This document shows, in pieces, positions 13,601 through 24,460 of a stretch of 44,454 nucleotides of DNA (position 1 is the stretch's first letter; every line of letters begins with the position of its first letter). Both the position numbers and the translations under genes were made by a program. A model generated the notes under the pieces. The model was given only the letters and a program-made list of their open reading frames with translations, had not been told where the DNA came from and made no database searches. This DNA is from Podochytrium sp. JEL0797 (taxonomy: Eukaryota > Chytridiomycota > Chytridiomycetes > Chytridiales > Chytriomycetaceae). The stretch is from positions 1 to 44,454 of the forward strand of contig JADGJG010000101.1 in NCBI GenBank assembly GCA_027596195.1, written 5' to 3'.

Positions 13601-16082
13601 AATTTGTACCTTGTGATGGAGTATTTGAACGGCGGGGATTGTGCTGCGTTGGTGAAGGCTGTGGGGTCATTGGATGAGAAGTGGGCCAAGCAGTATATAT
13701 CGGAGGTGGTGTTGGGAGTTGAGTTTTTGCATAGCAAGGGAATCATTCATCGGTGAGTTTATTTTTTCGAAGGTGGCGGTTTGGTTCGCGTTTTGTTGAC
13801 TTACTCTTGACTTCGCATTAGTGATCTGAAACCCGACAATATGCTGATTGACCAGCACGGGCACATTCGATTGACGGACTTTGGTCTCTCGCGTGTTGGA
13901 TTCTTGGGTCGTCGTTCAAAGGGCGGTCTGTTGGACAATTGGGGGTTGAATTCTCCCAATCCGATTGTCTCTCCTGGTGCCTCGGATCCCAGTTCTAGTA
14001 CTGCGGCGGTTCAAGAGTCGGCTGTGGTGTCGCCTTCATCTCAGACGATTCCGCTGCCGTTTTCGCAACAGCTGTTGGCGAGGAGTCACGGAAGACGGGG
14101 ATCTGTTTCTTCCATATCTTCTTCGGTGGATACTGGTGGGTCGTTGTTGGGTGGGAGGCTGGCTGAGTCGATGGAGAATGCTGTTGTTAAGGAAAAGGGG
14201 TTTGTTGGCACGCCGGGTATGTTATTGTTCGCGTTTTCTTTCAAAGGGCTAATGAGACTTTTGCCTGCTTCAGATTATTTGGCTCCGGAATCGATTTTGG
14301 GATTAGGGCAAGATGCGAGCGTGGATTGGGTGCGTTTTCTCGTTCCCGCCTTATCATTTTGTTTTAGTAACTTTTTGCTTACAGTGGGCAGTCGGCGTCA
14401 TTCTGTATGAGTTTCTTTATGGCTTCCCGCCCTTCAACGCGCCGACACCGGCCGAAGTCTTCTCTCGGATCCTCGCTCGCAAAATCGAATGGCACGAGGA
14501 CGAAGTCGACATCTCCCCTGAAGCACGCGACTTGATGGAGCGTCTCATGTGCAAATCGGTCGAAAAGCGGCTGGGAACTATGGAAGGAGCCGACGAAGTG
14601 AAGCGCCATCCGTTCTTTGCGGATGTGGACTGGTCCGTCATCACAAGCACAGAAGCCTCGTTTGTTCCGAAACCTGCGAATGACGAGGATACCGAGTATT
14701 TTGATACGAGGGGTGCGTCCAAGAGTATGTTGTCGGAGGAGAATCTTGCGAGTCTCGAGAGTTTGGACACGGGAGAGGTCAAGGCCGCGCTTGATGGGTC
14801 GGACAAGAAGACTCTGGAGGCGCCTAAAATACCTGCACTCGCACGGGCCTTGTCGCCCAAACTCGGGGAGCGGAGGGCGACATTGTCGGGCACGGCGATT
14901 CCGCAGCGCAAAGAGAACACGGACTTTGGCGAATTCTCGTACAAGAACCTGGCGTTGCTAGAGAAGGAGAATAATGCGATGGTTCAAATGATTTCTCTGA
15001 CGCGGTCCAACTCGTCTGCGGGGCTTCGTACGAATCGGCGGCTTTCTGTGGCGACGGACAGTCCTTTGGCTTCGGCGAATCCATTGAGTGCCGATGACGC
15101 TTCTTCTGCTGGTCGATCTGTGGAATCCACTCCTACGAGCAGTGAAACGTCCTCCCCAATGTCTCCTTCTGGGAAACTGTTGGAAAAAACCAAGAAACGG
15201 TTGATTGATGTCGGCACGCGACGCAACTCGTTGCCGTCTCGGCTGAGGACCAAGAGCTTGAATACTGGCGATGTTGCTGCACCCAATTCACCGAAACCGC
15301 CCTCTCCGTTAAATGTGCCAGCTTCTTCTGGAGCTCAGAGTGTCGGTCGAGCGTCGATTGGGGCACATCAGGCGGTGACGCCTTCTGCTGGTGGAGAGTA
15401 TCTGCAAACTGCCAAACAGGCGTTGCTGTTGCAAGGCCGGAGTTTGAGTTCTTCGTCTTCGTCTGGTGTTGTTGGACCCCCGCCGCCGCTTCTACACCCC
15501 CTTCCTCCTGTCCTGTCATCCCCTAACGCGAGCATATCGTCCTCTCCTTCTCTTTTGCCTTCCGTTCCAAAGCTAAACCCCACGCTTCTCCTCTCGACCT
15601 TGACCCCACCCGCCGCCGCGTCGAAGCAAAGTCCCGTCCACCTTCCCGCCCTTTCTGCGCTTGTCGCGGATGATAACCCCGTGGCGTGCAAAATTCTCGA
15701 GACCTTGCTCGCCAAACTGAATTGTCGGAGTGTGGTTGTGCGGAATGGAGCCGAAGCGATTCGATGTGCGATGGGAGACTTGAAGTTTGACGTTGTTTTT
15801 ATGGATATTCGGATGCCAATTAGTTGAGTTTCTCCTTTTGTTCATGGGGAGTATTCAATTTTGCTGAACACGTTTTTTTTGTTATCAGTTGACGGTGAAA
15901 CGGCCGCACGCATGATCAAGAGTACGGACAACATCAACAGGAGTACACCGATTGTTGCTGTTACGGCATATGAGCAAACTCAGTCACTTGTCCAGCAGTT
16001 CAATGACATTGTGAGCAAGCCCGTGTCGAAGGAGGCGTTGTATCGCGTTTTGCAGGCTGTCTCTGGGACGGTTACGGAATAG
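7668..16082 (+). CDS. RIM15: Rim15-like PAS / AGC kinase with C-terminal receiver domain
   Basis: Rim15-family kinases integrate nutrient signals and drive quiescence or meiotic entry. Ten exons: 7668-8517, 8592-8741, 8815-11183, 11241-11723, 11775-12564, 12630-13752, 13822-14216, 14274-14329, 14385-15822 and 15889-16082; 2,615 residues. If the in-frame ATG at 7749 is used instead, it is 27 shorter. Order: conserved N-terminal SRSTPEFPKWSLSVPP (about 171), PAS domain (about 1025-1155), Cys/His cluster CRICERPIPALHFEAHHPSC (about 1234), and a kinase from about 1799 with GAFGSV, AIKVLRK, HRDLKPDN and LTDFGLSR. An insertion of about 100 residues follows before GTPDYLAPE, then WAVGVILYEFLYGFPPF. 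The receiver domain (about 2494-2610) has ADDNPVA, the phospho-acceptor Asp in FMDIRMP, VAVTAY and the Lys in VSKPV. Low-complexity Ser-rich linkers join the domains. The last intron has an unusual GTTGAG donor. Confidence 0.95.
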
Positions 16083-16340
16083 TTTTGAATGTACATTTGC
16101 TTTATTATAAATATTTTTAGAGGAAGGTTCGCGATTGACGTGTTTGGATTGAGGTCAGCCACTTTTTCGCCGAACTTTGCCACTCCGATCCCAGCGCAAA
16201 TCACCCGAAATTTGCAATGAATTCCATCGAATCAGAATCAATGCCGGGATTGTCAAAGTGGCGCGAAAAGTGGCCCAGTTGGATTGAGGCGGCGTTTGTT
16301 ATTTTTTTGCCACTGAATTCCTTCGAGAACCTCATCCCCA

Positions 16341-19305
16341 ATGGACCTTACCTTCAACCGGCGGACGGCAAACCGCCTCTCCTCGCAGTCCTTCATGGCC
16401 ACCCATATCGACGACAATGGCGGAACTGCACTGCCAAGGGAGATTGAGGAGGGCAACGTGGAGTACAAGGTACCTTAATTGGCTGTCTCCCCTTGCTCAC
16501 CCCTCCCCCTTCAGCTCAAGCTCGTCAATCCGCCGCCAGAGAGGATCCAGCACCTGGTCACACAGCTCAAATGGCGGTGAGTTGTCTCCCAAGTCCCTGG
16601 CAAAGGGGTAATTGGTGATGCTAAGCCCCCTCATCACCCAGACTCGCCGAGGGTCACGGGGAAGCCATCTATGAGATTGGAGTCACTGATCACGGCGAAC
16701 TTGTTGGACTATCGCGCAAGGACATGCTCGAATCCATCAACACTCTGCGGAAAATGGGAGAAATTCTCAAAGCGGATGTTTCCATCATCCGCGAGCGAGT
16801 GATTCAGTTGACACCCGACGAGTTTGCGAGGAAGGAAAGGATGCTGGCGAGTTATGCTTCGAGTCTTTCGCTGGACCTCGGTGGGGACGAAGAATCCAAT
16901 AGTGACGATGACTCTGAGTTTGCCTTTTCGTTGGATTTGGACAATATCCATCGATCTTTCAAAGAGTCGAGTGAAATGGAGGAGCGCGTTGTGGCTGAAG
17001 TGTTGGTGCGGAAGGGTTTGGAAGATGACTGCCATTTCTTGGAGATTCGGGTTGCTATTGTTGGGGGTGCTGACGCTGGCAGTGAGTGTCTTCTCTGCTT
17101 CAATTGGTAGATATCTTAATGAATCTCGAATTCCCGTTGCTGTGTAGAATCCACGTTGCTGGGAGTCTTGGCGGATTCAGAACTAGACAACGGACGAGGG
17201 AAATCGCGACTCAATCTGCTTCGCCACCGCCACGAGATCGAATCTGGACGCACCTCCTCTATCTCTCATCAAATTATCGGTTTCGACGCGAGAGGAGACT
17301 TGGTCAATTACGGGTCCACCAACATTTCGACTTTGGAGCACATTGTCGAGGCTTCTGCCAAGATTGTGAGCTTCTTGGACATGTGCGGGCACCCAAAGTA
17401 TCAAAAGACGACGCTGTCTGGATTAACGGGTCATTCTCCGGACTACGCCTGTTTGGTGGGTTTTCCGCGTGTTGGCTTCGGAAAGTCCTCGCTGATTTGA
17501 TTTTATTCAGATTATTGGAGCCAACGCTGGAGGAGTCAGTGAAGTGCCGCGTGAACATCTCGGAATCGCTGTCGCGTTGATGGTCCCCGTGTTTATCGTG
17601 ATCACAAAAGTCGATGTTGCGTCGGCCGAGCAGCTCACGCGAACCGTCAACTCGCTCTTACGACTCTTGAAGTCTCCCGGAATCTGTCGTGTACCCATGG
17701 TCATTCAAAACGAAGACGATTTGGTCGTGGCTGTATCGAGTTTGATCAATTCAAGGTGGGATTATTTCTTTAAAGCCGCCTTCTCGCTCTTGTGGGAATC
17801 AAACTCACACATTCCTCAGAGTGATTCCAATTTTTCTCACGTCGAGCGTGACGGGTGAAAACATGAATCTTCTCGAAAAATTCCTCAACCTGCTCCCAAA
17901 ACCCGCCAACCCATCTGCCAAAGAGTCTCCCGAATCTAACTCTGCCGAATTTTCGATTGAGGAAACGTACAATGTACCGGGGCTCGGTTGCGTTGTTGGA
18001 GGACTTTTGACCGCAGGACACATTCCTCCACGCGATTCAATGACGTATTATCTGGGCCCTGACCACGGCCGATTTGTTCCTATCCGAATCAGCTCCATCC
18101 ACCGCCAACGAATCCCCGTATCGCATCTTCAAACGGGACAAGCCGCCACATGTGCCATCAATTTCGTACACAAATCGGACGGCGTCTCCGACCCTGACGG
18201 CGAGCACCAGGCTTCCAACGGAGTCAACATCCACTCAACGTCTCCAACCACCGGTGCCAAAATCGCCGTCTCACCAACCCCACCCGCGGGCTTCAAAGTC
18301 CGCAAGGGGCAGGTCATTCTCGCCGTGTGTCCCGAGTTTCCCTCCGCCACGGGAAGCATTTCGGTTCCCACGAGTCCTGCTCTGAATGCCGCGCAAATCG
18401 CTTCTCCATCGAGTCGAGCAGTATCCAACTCTGCGTCCGTGTTCAAAGCGGCACTCCCAACCACTGTCTGTGCATGGGAATTCGAAGCCGACATTCATGT
18501 GATTCACGGCGCTTCGAATAGCAAGAATCCATCCGAGGCAGCTGTGGGGACGAGTGGAGTCGCGTATTTGGGCAGTGTGCGACAAGGAGCAAGGATCGTC
18601 AAGCTGCAGGACCAGACGGGCAAGTGGGCCGGGCTTGTAGATTCGGATATTGATATCGCGGATGTGGTTGCGGCGGAGGTTGAGGATGGGGAGGGGGCTG
18701 GTGGGGATTATTATATTGTGCCAGCAGTCAAGGGGAGGAGGAGGTCGGGCAGCATTGCGTCGACTCGACCGTCGTCTGCGAATAGTGGGAAGGCGGAGGA
18801 CGAGACGGGAGATGTGAAGCGGTTAGGAAGCCCCTCGGTGGCTGTATCCGCGTTGAAGAGAGGATCGGGGGATTCCGGACCCGAGAGCCCATCCGCCTTG
18901 TCGGGAACTCCTGGCCGTCGGGCCGTTGTGTCGTTTGATTTGGGACCGAGCATGTTGTCTCCTGACACGAATGGCCTTCCGAAACGCGTCATCACTCCAA
19001 CTCCTTCATCTCCACGCCGGGGATCCTCACAGAAACTCATCATCAGTTCGATCGCGTCTCCTACCATCAGCAACAGCAGTGCGTTGACGCCGCCTTCCTC
19101 GGAAAACGCGTTGTTGGAGCAGCAACAGATTCCTCCCGTGTTGAAAACGGGGTCGCACGGGCGAATTCGGTTACGTTTCGCGCATGAACCGGAGTGGATT
19201 AAAGTCGGGAGTACGGTGTTGTTTCGCGGGGAGGGGAGGTTGAAGTGTGTGGGGAAGGTGGTGGGTGTGGTGGCTTCTGTTCCTGGAGAAGGAGGCAGTC
19301 GATAA
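16341..19305 (+). CDS. GTPBP1/GTPBP2-type translational GTPase
   Basis: GTPBP1/2 proteins are EF-Tu-like GTPases linked to ribosome rescue and mRNA surveillance. Six exons: 16341-16469, 16515-16576, 16642-17081, 17148-17455, 17511-17755 and 17820-19305; 889 residues. The start at 16341 opens MDLTFNRRTANRLSSQSF, the only ATG that keeps the first short exon in frame. The N-terminal domain has LKLVNPPPERIQHLVTQLKW and YEIGVTDHGELVGLS, both family hallmarks. The G1 motif GGADAGKSTLLG spans intron 3, with G3 as FLDMCGHPKYQKTTLSGL and G4 as VITKVDV. Domain II carries VPGLGCVVGGLLTAG. The final beta-barrel is split: SVRQGARIVKL is followed by a Ser/Pro-rich insertion (about residues 668-833), then GRIRLRFAHEPEWIKVGSTVLF resumes. 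The insertion explains the extra length over the roughly 600-670 residues of animal homologues. GTPBP1 versus GTPBP2 cannot be settled here. Confidence 0.92.
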
Positions 19306-19383
19306 CTTATTAACTCTTCTGAGAAGGGATAATTCCAAGTTGAAAAATATAAAGGCACAAACGTCCGGCAAACAAATTGATCA

Positions 19384-19651
19384 GGATGATGAGGATACGC
19401 CCGAGTTGAACAAATGAAGATTATCAGTTAGGCTTTGAAGAAGAAGCCGAACCGAAGCTCGTTGTGGCGGCGAACAAAAACAAGGGAAGCAAGGGTCGTC
19501 CGAAGGGAGTTAAGGGCCGGTATATATTCTGCCTTCTTTTTTTCAAAAGACGCGTTGTGTTGACGTTGATTCTTTTCATGTCATGAAGAAGGCAATGAAA
19601 CGCACAAAGGGCAAAGCCAAGGCGGCCAAGAAGGGAAAGAGAATCAAGTAG
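19384..19651 (+). pseudogene. Degenerate duplicate of the SPB1 3' end
   Basis: This plus-strand stretch matches the minus-strand SPB1 tail at window positions 1-126. An uninterrupted block starting at about 19387 (GATGATGAGGATACGCCCGA onward) matches, followed by several small deletions. It then reads ALKKKP, a frameshift, KLVVAANKNKGSKGRPKGVKG, a likely intron with a GTATAT donor, and KAMKRTKGKAKAAKKGKRIK ending in TAG at 19649-19651. The GRPKGVKG-plus-basic-tail pattern is the known Spb1 C-terminus, so the match extends past the part of SPB1 visible at the left edge. No methyltransferase domain is nearby. The frameshift and deletions argue for a non-functional fragment. AATAAA at 19685-19690 could be an inherited poly(A) signal. 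Confidence 0.8.
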
Positions 19652-19916
19652 TCTGCTGGTTCCTCGCTATTCACACGCATACTGAATAAAGAACTGCTTG
19701 TCTTGGAATGCTGCGGAATTTTGAGTTCAACGACCCCGAGCTGTCAAACACGAAAAACAAACACACGGAACCAGTTTATTCGAGCAAAATCCACACACAA
19801 CACTTCCAACGCGCATAAAAACAAAAAGAACAGGAAGGGAGAGGGGTGGTTTTGGTTTGTTTTCATCATTTGGTTTGTAAAAAAAGGTTTTGGGACTCAA
19901 GGAGACACCGAGTCCC

Positions 19917-19936
19917 TCACCGGCCGAAGCCGGTGA
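19917..19936. repeat. Perfect inverted repeat (8-bp stem, 4-nt loop)
   Basis: TCACCGGC, loop CGAA, GCCGGTGA. The stem can be lengthened past one mismatch by the flanking CC/GG. It lies in gene-poor DNA downstream of the SPB1 relic. It could form a stable RNA or DNA hairpin, but no function can be assigned. Confidence 0.6.
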
Positions 19937-20443
19937 AGGTGGTTCCAAAAATTGGTACACCGTGGCGATAAGTCATACTGTTCTCGCCAATGCCCCAACG
20001 AAAATGAATATCGCGCTTCACCCCGACTCAACAAACGATGCATCAAGTTGCCTAGACGGCGTGTCTAACCATAAATGGAAAGACTTGGCTCGAGAGTTGT
20101 GTCTGCATGTGCGGTGAAGGGAACGACCGATGTCATATACAAAATGACCCACACGCTAGCGAGTGGTCTCGTCGAATGGGGGTGTTTCGCGACGTCGGAT
20201 CCCGGCGTGAGACCCGCCCGTCTATCTCGAACGCGAGAAATGAACCTGCGAGCGATCAATTTGGTTGAGGGTGACGTCTTCGTGAGGTCTGGTTGGGGGG
20301 GAAATGGCCATTTGGCCTCGTCTATTTATCCCTTTCGCAATTTGAGTTCAGCGAGGCAGATTTTCTCGTGGTTGCACGAGATTGGATTGCGCACGGATGC
20401 CATTGGCCAAGCTGCAGGCGCGTGGCAAAATTCCGCAGCAATT

Positions 20444-20472
20444 TTGACAGGAGTTGACAGGTGGTTGACAGG
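20444..20472 (+). repeat. Three TTGACAGG octamers spaced one helical turn apart
   Basis: Exact copies start at 20444, 20454 and 20465, a spacing of 10 and 11 bases, which places them on the same face of the helix. TGACAG is a core recognised by TALE-class homeodomain proteins, so a cluster of binding sites is possible. A chance short tandem repeat is equally possible. Confidence 0.5.
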
Positions 20473-20844
20473 TATTTTCAAACAACAAAAAACGCCTTTT
20501 CTTTCGAGTTTCATGGCAAATGACGACGATTTTATCAGTTAAACCGGTGGCTGCGAACACGCTCGTGTGCCTCATTTGTGGCTGGGGATTTTTTTGGAAT
20601 TTTTCGTCGGACACGATGCCCACGCGACGTGACATGAAGTTTTTCGTCACTCCAGTTCCAAAGAAAAAAAACACTGGCCGATTTTAAGGGGCTATAACTC
20701 TTCATTTGAGCTTCTGAAGAAACTCGGCCGAAAAATATCGCGGGTTTTACCTGACAGAAATAGAAAAAGGGAGAAGGATCTCGAGACGAAAAATAGAAAT
20801 GAAAAATGGAAATGCTACATGTCCTGTTTATTTATTCGAATAGC

Positions 20845-22721
20845 CTAAAAGTACTGATCAGGTGATTGAGGCGGGAAAGACCCCCGCGAGAGTTGCTGGC
20901 CGTTATGCCGAGAGCCGAGCCCGTTTAAATATCCTTGCGGAACATGACGTTGAAGCACTCGAGTCGGGTAGTTTGGTGAAGAAACAACATCCATCGACCG
21001 TAACGAGGCACTCTCCTCCTTCCTCCCCGGAACCCCATAAGGACAGAAATTCACGTATTCGCTGCAGCTGTAGAGGTAGAAGAATTCGTTGTCTGAATAT
21101 GAGAGACGGGATTGCGCGATTGCGGATGGTTTCGCCGAGGTTGTTGGCAGCATTTTTTTTGCTGGAGATTTTTTCCCGCACTGGCGATTGATGCCCTTCT
21201 GGCTTGGTTTCCACTCCGGGTGGTTCAGCCGATACACTGCCACCGCATCTATCCCAGCGCCTGCCACTGCCGCCTTCAATTCAACGTCGTGTGACGGTCT
21301 GCGGAAGAGTTCGATCGTTCCCTCGGCCGGGAGTGAAGCGGGCATACCGCTCTTCAAGGCCAACACCTCGTGGGACATGTAGTATGAAACCACGCGGTAC
21401 TTCAACCCATCCGAACCCGTTACGGAGATGGAGCGCTTCGTGAGGCCGTTCTTGACAAGCTGCGTGTTGCGTTTGAGCGTGCGGGCCGAGAAGGCGGGGA
21501 GAAGGCCTGTCGAGGCAGCAAGATGGTTCGATAATTGCTCATCGGGCGTATCGTTGAGAGCATGAGCGTCTTTTGGATCCGTGCGTTCGATTTGCCTATA
21601 TTTGGATCAGTTGGAATCTTGGTCCATAACCGGCAACTCGGTCCCAACCTCACCTGTACAAAATGAATGGACCAAACGCGCGCGATGGTGACCACAGAAT
21701 GCCGTCCTATCGAATATTCTCTCTGAGTTAGTATTGCTCACAATGAGTTGCCAAGAGAGCGGGGGGGCAAAAGTTTCGATGACCACGAAAATACCCTCCA
21801 CCGGACGAGAAACTGGTTGTTTTCGGGCATCACCACGACTCCTCCACTCTTCATTTGGATGCTAGCCATTTCCTGCGTGTTCCCCGCGAACGGAAGCAAT
21901 CTCTTCAAAATCACGCCTTCCACAACATATTGCGCGTCAATCGGATCCTCAATGAAGCCGTGGTACGTCTCAAACGTCACGTCTTTGATAATCTCCGATT
22001 TGTTGAAGTCCCGGGTTTCTTGGTAGGTTCGACCGATCGCGCGCGTTCGTTTCGAGACTCTGGGGAGCGCGTTCCTGCCGCTGGCGAATTCTCGGGAATA
22101 TTGACCGCGCCTTTTTCGTTTAGCGGGAGTGAAGTCGTTGATTGTTTGCTCCGGTGATTTTGGATTGGCATCGTCATTGCTTTTGGAACCATCCGCGTTG
22201 CTCTCCGCGTCAATTTTGGAATCATCTGCCCCAGTAATTCGTCAATATTAAAATGAACGACTTGATTCAGCAATTCAAGCATACCCGACTCATCAGTGAT
22301 GTCTGCGGAGTTTTGATTGGTGTACGAGCCCGCTGATGATTCCTTATATGGCGAATTCGGGTCAAATACACTCCCACCTTCCGTTTTTGTAACGGTTGCA
22401 CGGTTAGTTGGTTTAACTAGGGCTCAAATATTTTCCTCACCCGCATCAAATTCCTCAGATTCTGTTTGTGCGGCGTGCGAGGCAATTTTTCTTCCCGGTG
22501 GTAAGGAGTCTGCGATTCATAAAATTGCATTCTGTTATTATTTCTGTAGGTGTGGAGGCGCGAGAATTACGTGATTTCGGTGCCGGGATCAGGCGCGCGT
22601 GTTTGACGGGGGTTTCGAGCCCATCGGGTTGCGGTGCAGCGAATTCTTTACGATTGCCGTTGCTTGGTGGACTGTCCGAAGTCAGCGGGTCACTCAGAGA
22701 TATTGCGAGTACGGAGTCCAT
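20845..22721 (-). CDS. Gti1/Pac2 (WOPR) family transcription factor
   Basis: WOPR proteins (Wor1, Ryp1, Pac2, Gti1) are fungus-specific DNA-binding regulators of morphology and development. Exons on the minus strand, in reading order: 22721-22571, 22509-22441, 22225-21795, 21706-21654 and 21595-20845, giving 484 residues. The first WOPR box is TFETYHGFIEDPIDAQYVVE, then SGGVVVMPENNQFLVRW; across an 88-nt intron the hallmark RDGILWSPSRAFGPFILYR is restored. The second box is LTKRSISVTGSDGLKYRVVS followed by YYMSHEVLAL. The N-terminal 150 residues are acidic, then basic (KRKRRGQ). The start at 22721 (MDSVLAISLSDPLTSD) is the first ATG of its frame. The intron between 22441 and 22225 is long (215 nt) and could hide a frame-neutral 18-nt exon, so the N-terminal structure is less certain than the WOPR part. 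Confidence 0.82.
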
Positions 22722-24085
22722 GTGCGTCAGAAATAAGGTTCGGAATGCAGTGTTTTCCTTCAAATTTGGCTACGTTTGTGGTTAAACTTTTCTTTAACAG
22801 GGCGGGAGATGAATGCAAGGGAGTGTGACAAGCAAGGAAACGCTGAAAACCCCATGGTGAATGTCAAAGATGCTCGCACCCATCCGTCGTCTGGAGGCAA
22901 GTCTTCCACATTGATTCCGCTGAGACGGAATTCTCTCTCAAACGCTTCTGGCACGATGCAGCACGCTCTATATGGCTCTCAAGAAGGGGGTCACTCTGCA
23001 TTGGGCCCTTCGCGATCGGAGACAGTCGATGATCCTCTTCCTCGTGCTATCACCCCCATCCCCCCTCCCTCTATAACCCAGTCAGCGGCAACAGACTCAA
23101 TGATCCGCATGACTAAACGCATCTTGTTGTTGTGGTTTCCAGGCATTCATCTGACGATTTCGCTGGGCGGGAGAGAAAGGGAGCGATGGAAGGGCGAACG
23201 GGAGTGGAGGGAGAGGGCTGGACCAACGGGTAATATCTGAGAGAAATCCTTACATCAGATATTGGAGAAGGGATGTTCGTGAGTGACCGGAGCTTCGTGT
23301 AGTTTGGTTTCGGATCTTAACGGAATTTTGACAACCCAAATTTTTAATTTTGCATTTCGAATTGGGCGACGGAAGAGAACATAAAATAAGAATAAAGTAA
23401 CCATTGGGGGATGGAAAAAATGAGAGCGACTGGAATTCCGAGCCTCATGAGTCACGAAACACTCACGAGGGTGATGAAGGGCATGCACATTCCAGATTTG
23501 TGGAGGTGGATCAAGGTCATATCCAGAAAATGGGAAGATGGGATGGGGAATGGTGAAATTGGTAAACTTGAGATATGGAGGGACCTCGGCGGCAACACAC
23601 CCGGCCACAACAATATGTATTTGAACTTTCGTCAAATAATTCTCGATTAAATCCGGGTTCTAAATGTGCCAAAATGGGTGCATCGGCTCAAAGCTCGCCT
23701 CGCCGTCCAGGTGTTCAGAATATCGCTGCGGTTTCGACTATTTTGGACATATTCGCCTTCAAAATTCTCAATGATCACTGCGAATTCTTGGCCAGAACCG
23801 AAGCCTTAATACGGAATCTTAAAATTTCACGCTCACTGTCGGACTGTCCTTCTTTCTTGCTTCAATAACAGCTGATTTCATTGAAGTAGAATTCTTTTAA
23901 ACCTTTTTAATCTTATGCTCTGTGATATCACAATAACAGGCAGAGTCATTTATAAGAGTTGTTTGGAGGATGCCGAACCTGGGCAGTCAAATCCGGATTA
24001 GTCAGCTGTCTGGGATATAACTTTTGTTTTTTTTGTTTTTTCGACTCACAAAAACATCCGTTTTCGATACCACCTTCCCCCACAA
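22722..24085. other. Intergenic region, nothing recognisable
   Basis: About 1.36 kb between the start of the Gti1/Pac2 gene and the zinc-finger gene, which are divergent. Frames open on both strands at 22760-23240 lack any family signature and look compositional. The AT-rich stretch from about 23260 to 24080 has no coding signal I can support. Both promoters should be here; the last 100 bases before 24086, including a T-rich tract, probably form the 5' UTR of the zinc-finger gene. Confidence 0.5.
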
Positions 24086-24322
24086 ATGCCGCAAACCAAG
24101 AAAGACATCAGACTGCAAAAGAACAAGAAGCTCGATGCCGCTGGTCTCCGTGCTCCCCTGACCAAGAGTGGAGTCCCCGTCAAGGCCGCCAAGGAATCCT
24201 ACACCTGCGCGACCTGCAAAGTCGTCTTCCAACACATCAACCAGACCGTGCCCCACCTCAACAAACACCCCAAGAACACATATGCCGATCTGTTCCCTGG
24301 TGTCACCCAGCCGGCCGTTTAG
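24086..24322 (+). CDS. Small ZNF706-like C2H2 zinc-finger protein
   Basis: Single-exon protein of 78 residues. The basic N-terminus (MPQTKKDIRLQKNKKLDAAG) resembles the 4F5/SERF-like segment of ZNF706 and At2g23090-type proteins. One classic finger follows, YTCATCKVVFQHINQTVPHL then NKHP, with spacing C-x2-C-x12-H-x3-H. The tail KNTYADLFPGV matches the family's HPK...P ending. Length agrees with ZNF706 (about 76). The role is poorly defined; family members are small nuclear or cytosolic proteins. The gene stands alone, followed 140 bases later by the acyl-CoA dehydrogenase gene on the same strand. Confidence 0.88.
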   Translation: MPQTKKDIRLQKNKKLDAAGLRAPLTKSGVPVKAAKESYTCATCKVVFQHINQTVPHLNKHPKNTYADLFPGVTQPAV

Positions 24323-24402
24323 AGGATGCGGCTAGTTTTCTCTCGTTTTCCCCTGAGCAACCCCATCCCCCTCTTTAGTGTTTTTCGAACTCTTCTGCTT
24401 CC

Positions 24403-24408
24403 AATAAA
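24403..24408 (+). terminator. Probable poly(A) signal of the zinc-finger gene
   Basis: AATAAA hexamer about 80 bases after the stop codon and 50 bases before the next start on the same strand. Confidence 0.5.
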
Positions 24409-24460
24409 GGCGCTATGTATTCTTCTAGTACTGTTTGAAAGCGGGAGATCGATTCCTGAG

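Larger units (their letters stand above)
19652..20844. other. Gene-poor stretch between the SPB1 relic and the Gti1/Pac2 gene
   Basis: About 1.2 kb without a recognisable gene. It holds a perfect GC-rich hairpin at 19917-19936 and a triplet of TTGACAGG octamers at 20444-20472. One plus-strand frame is open for 155 codons (20075-20542) but has no domain signature. The 3' UTR of the minus-strand Gti1/Pac2 gene must lie at the right end. Confidence 0.5.

Noticed and set aside
20075..20542. 155-codon plus-strand frame starting with ATG
   Set aside because: No recognisable motif, no supported splicing and no family likeness. Open frames of this length occur by chance in this base composition.
22776..23240. 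Plus-strand frame of 154 codons upstream of Gti1/Pac2
   Set aside because: Composition-driven (Ser/Pro, then Arg/Glu), with no conserved segment; it overlaps the probable 5' flank of the Gti1/Pac2 gene.
23255..23635. Minus-strand frame of 126 codons
   Set aside because: Does not begin with ATG and shows no family features.
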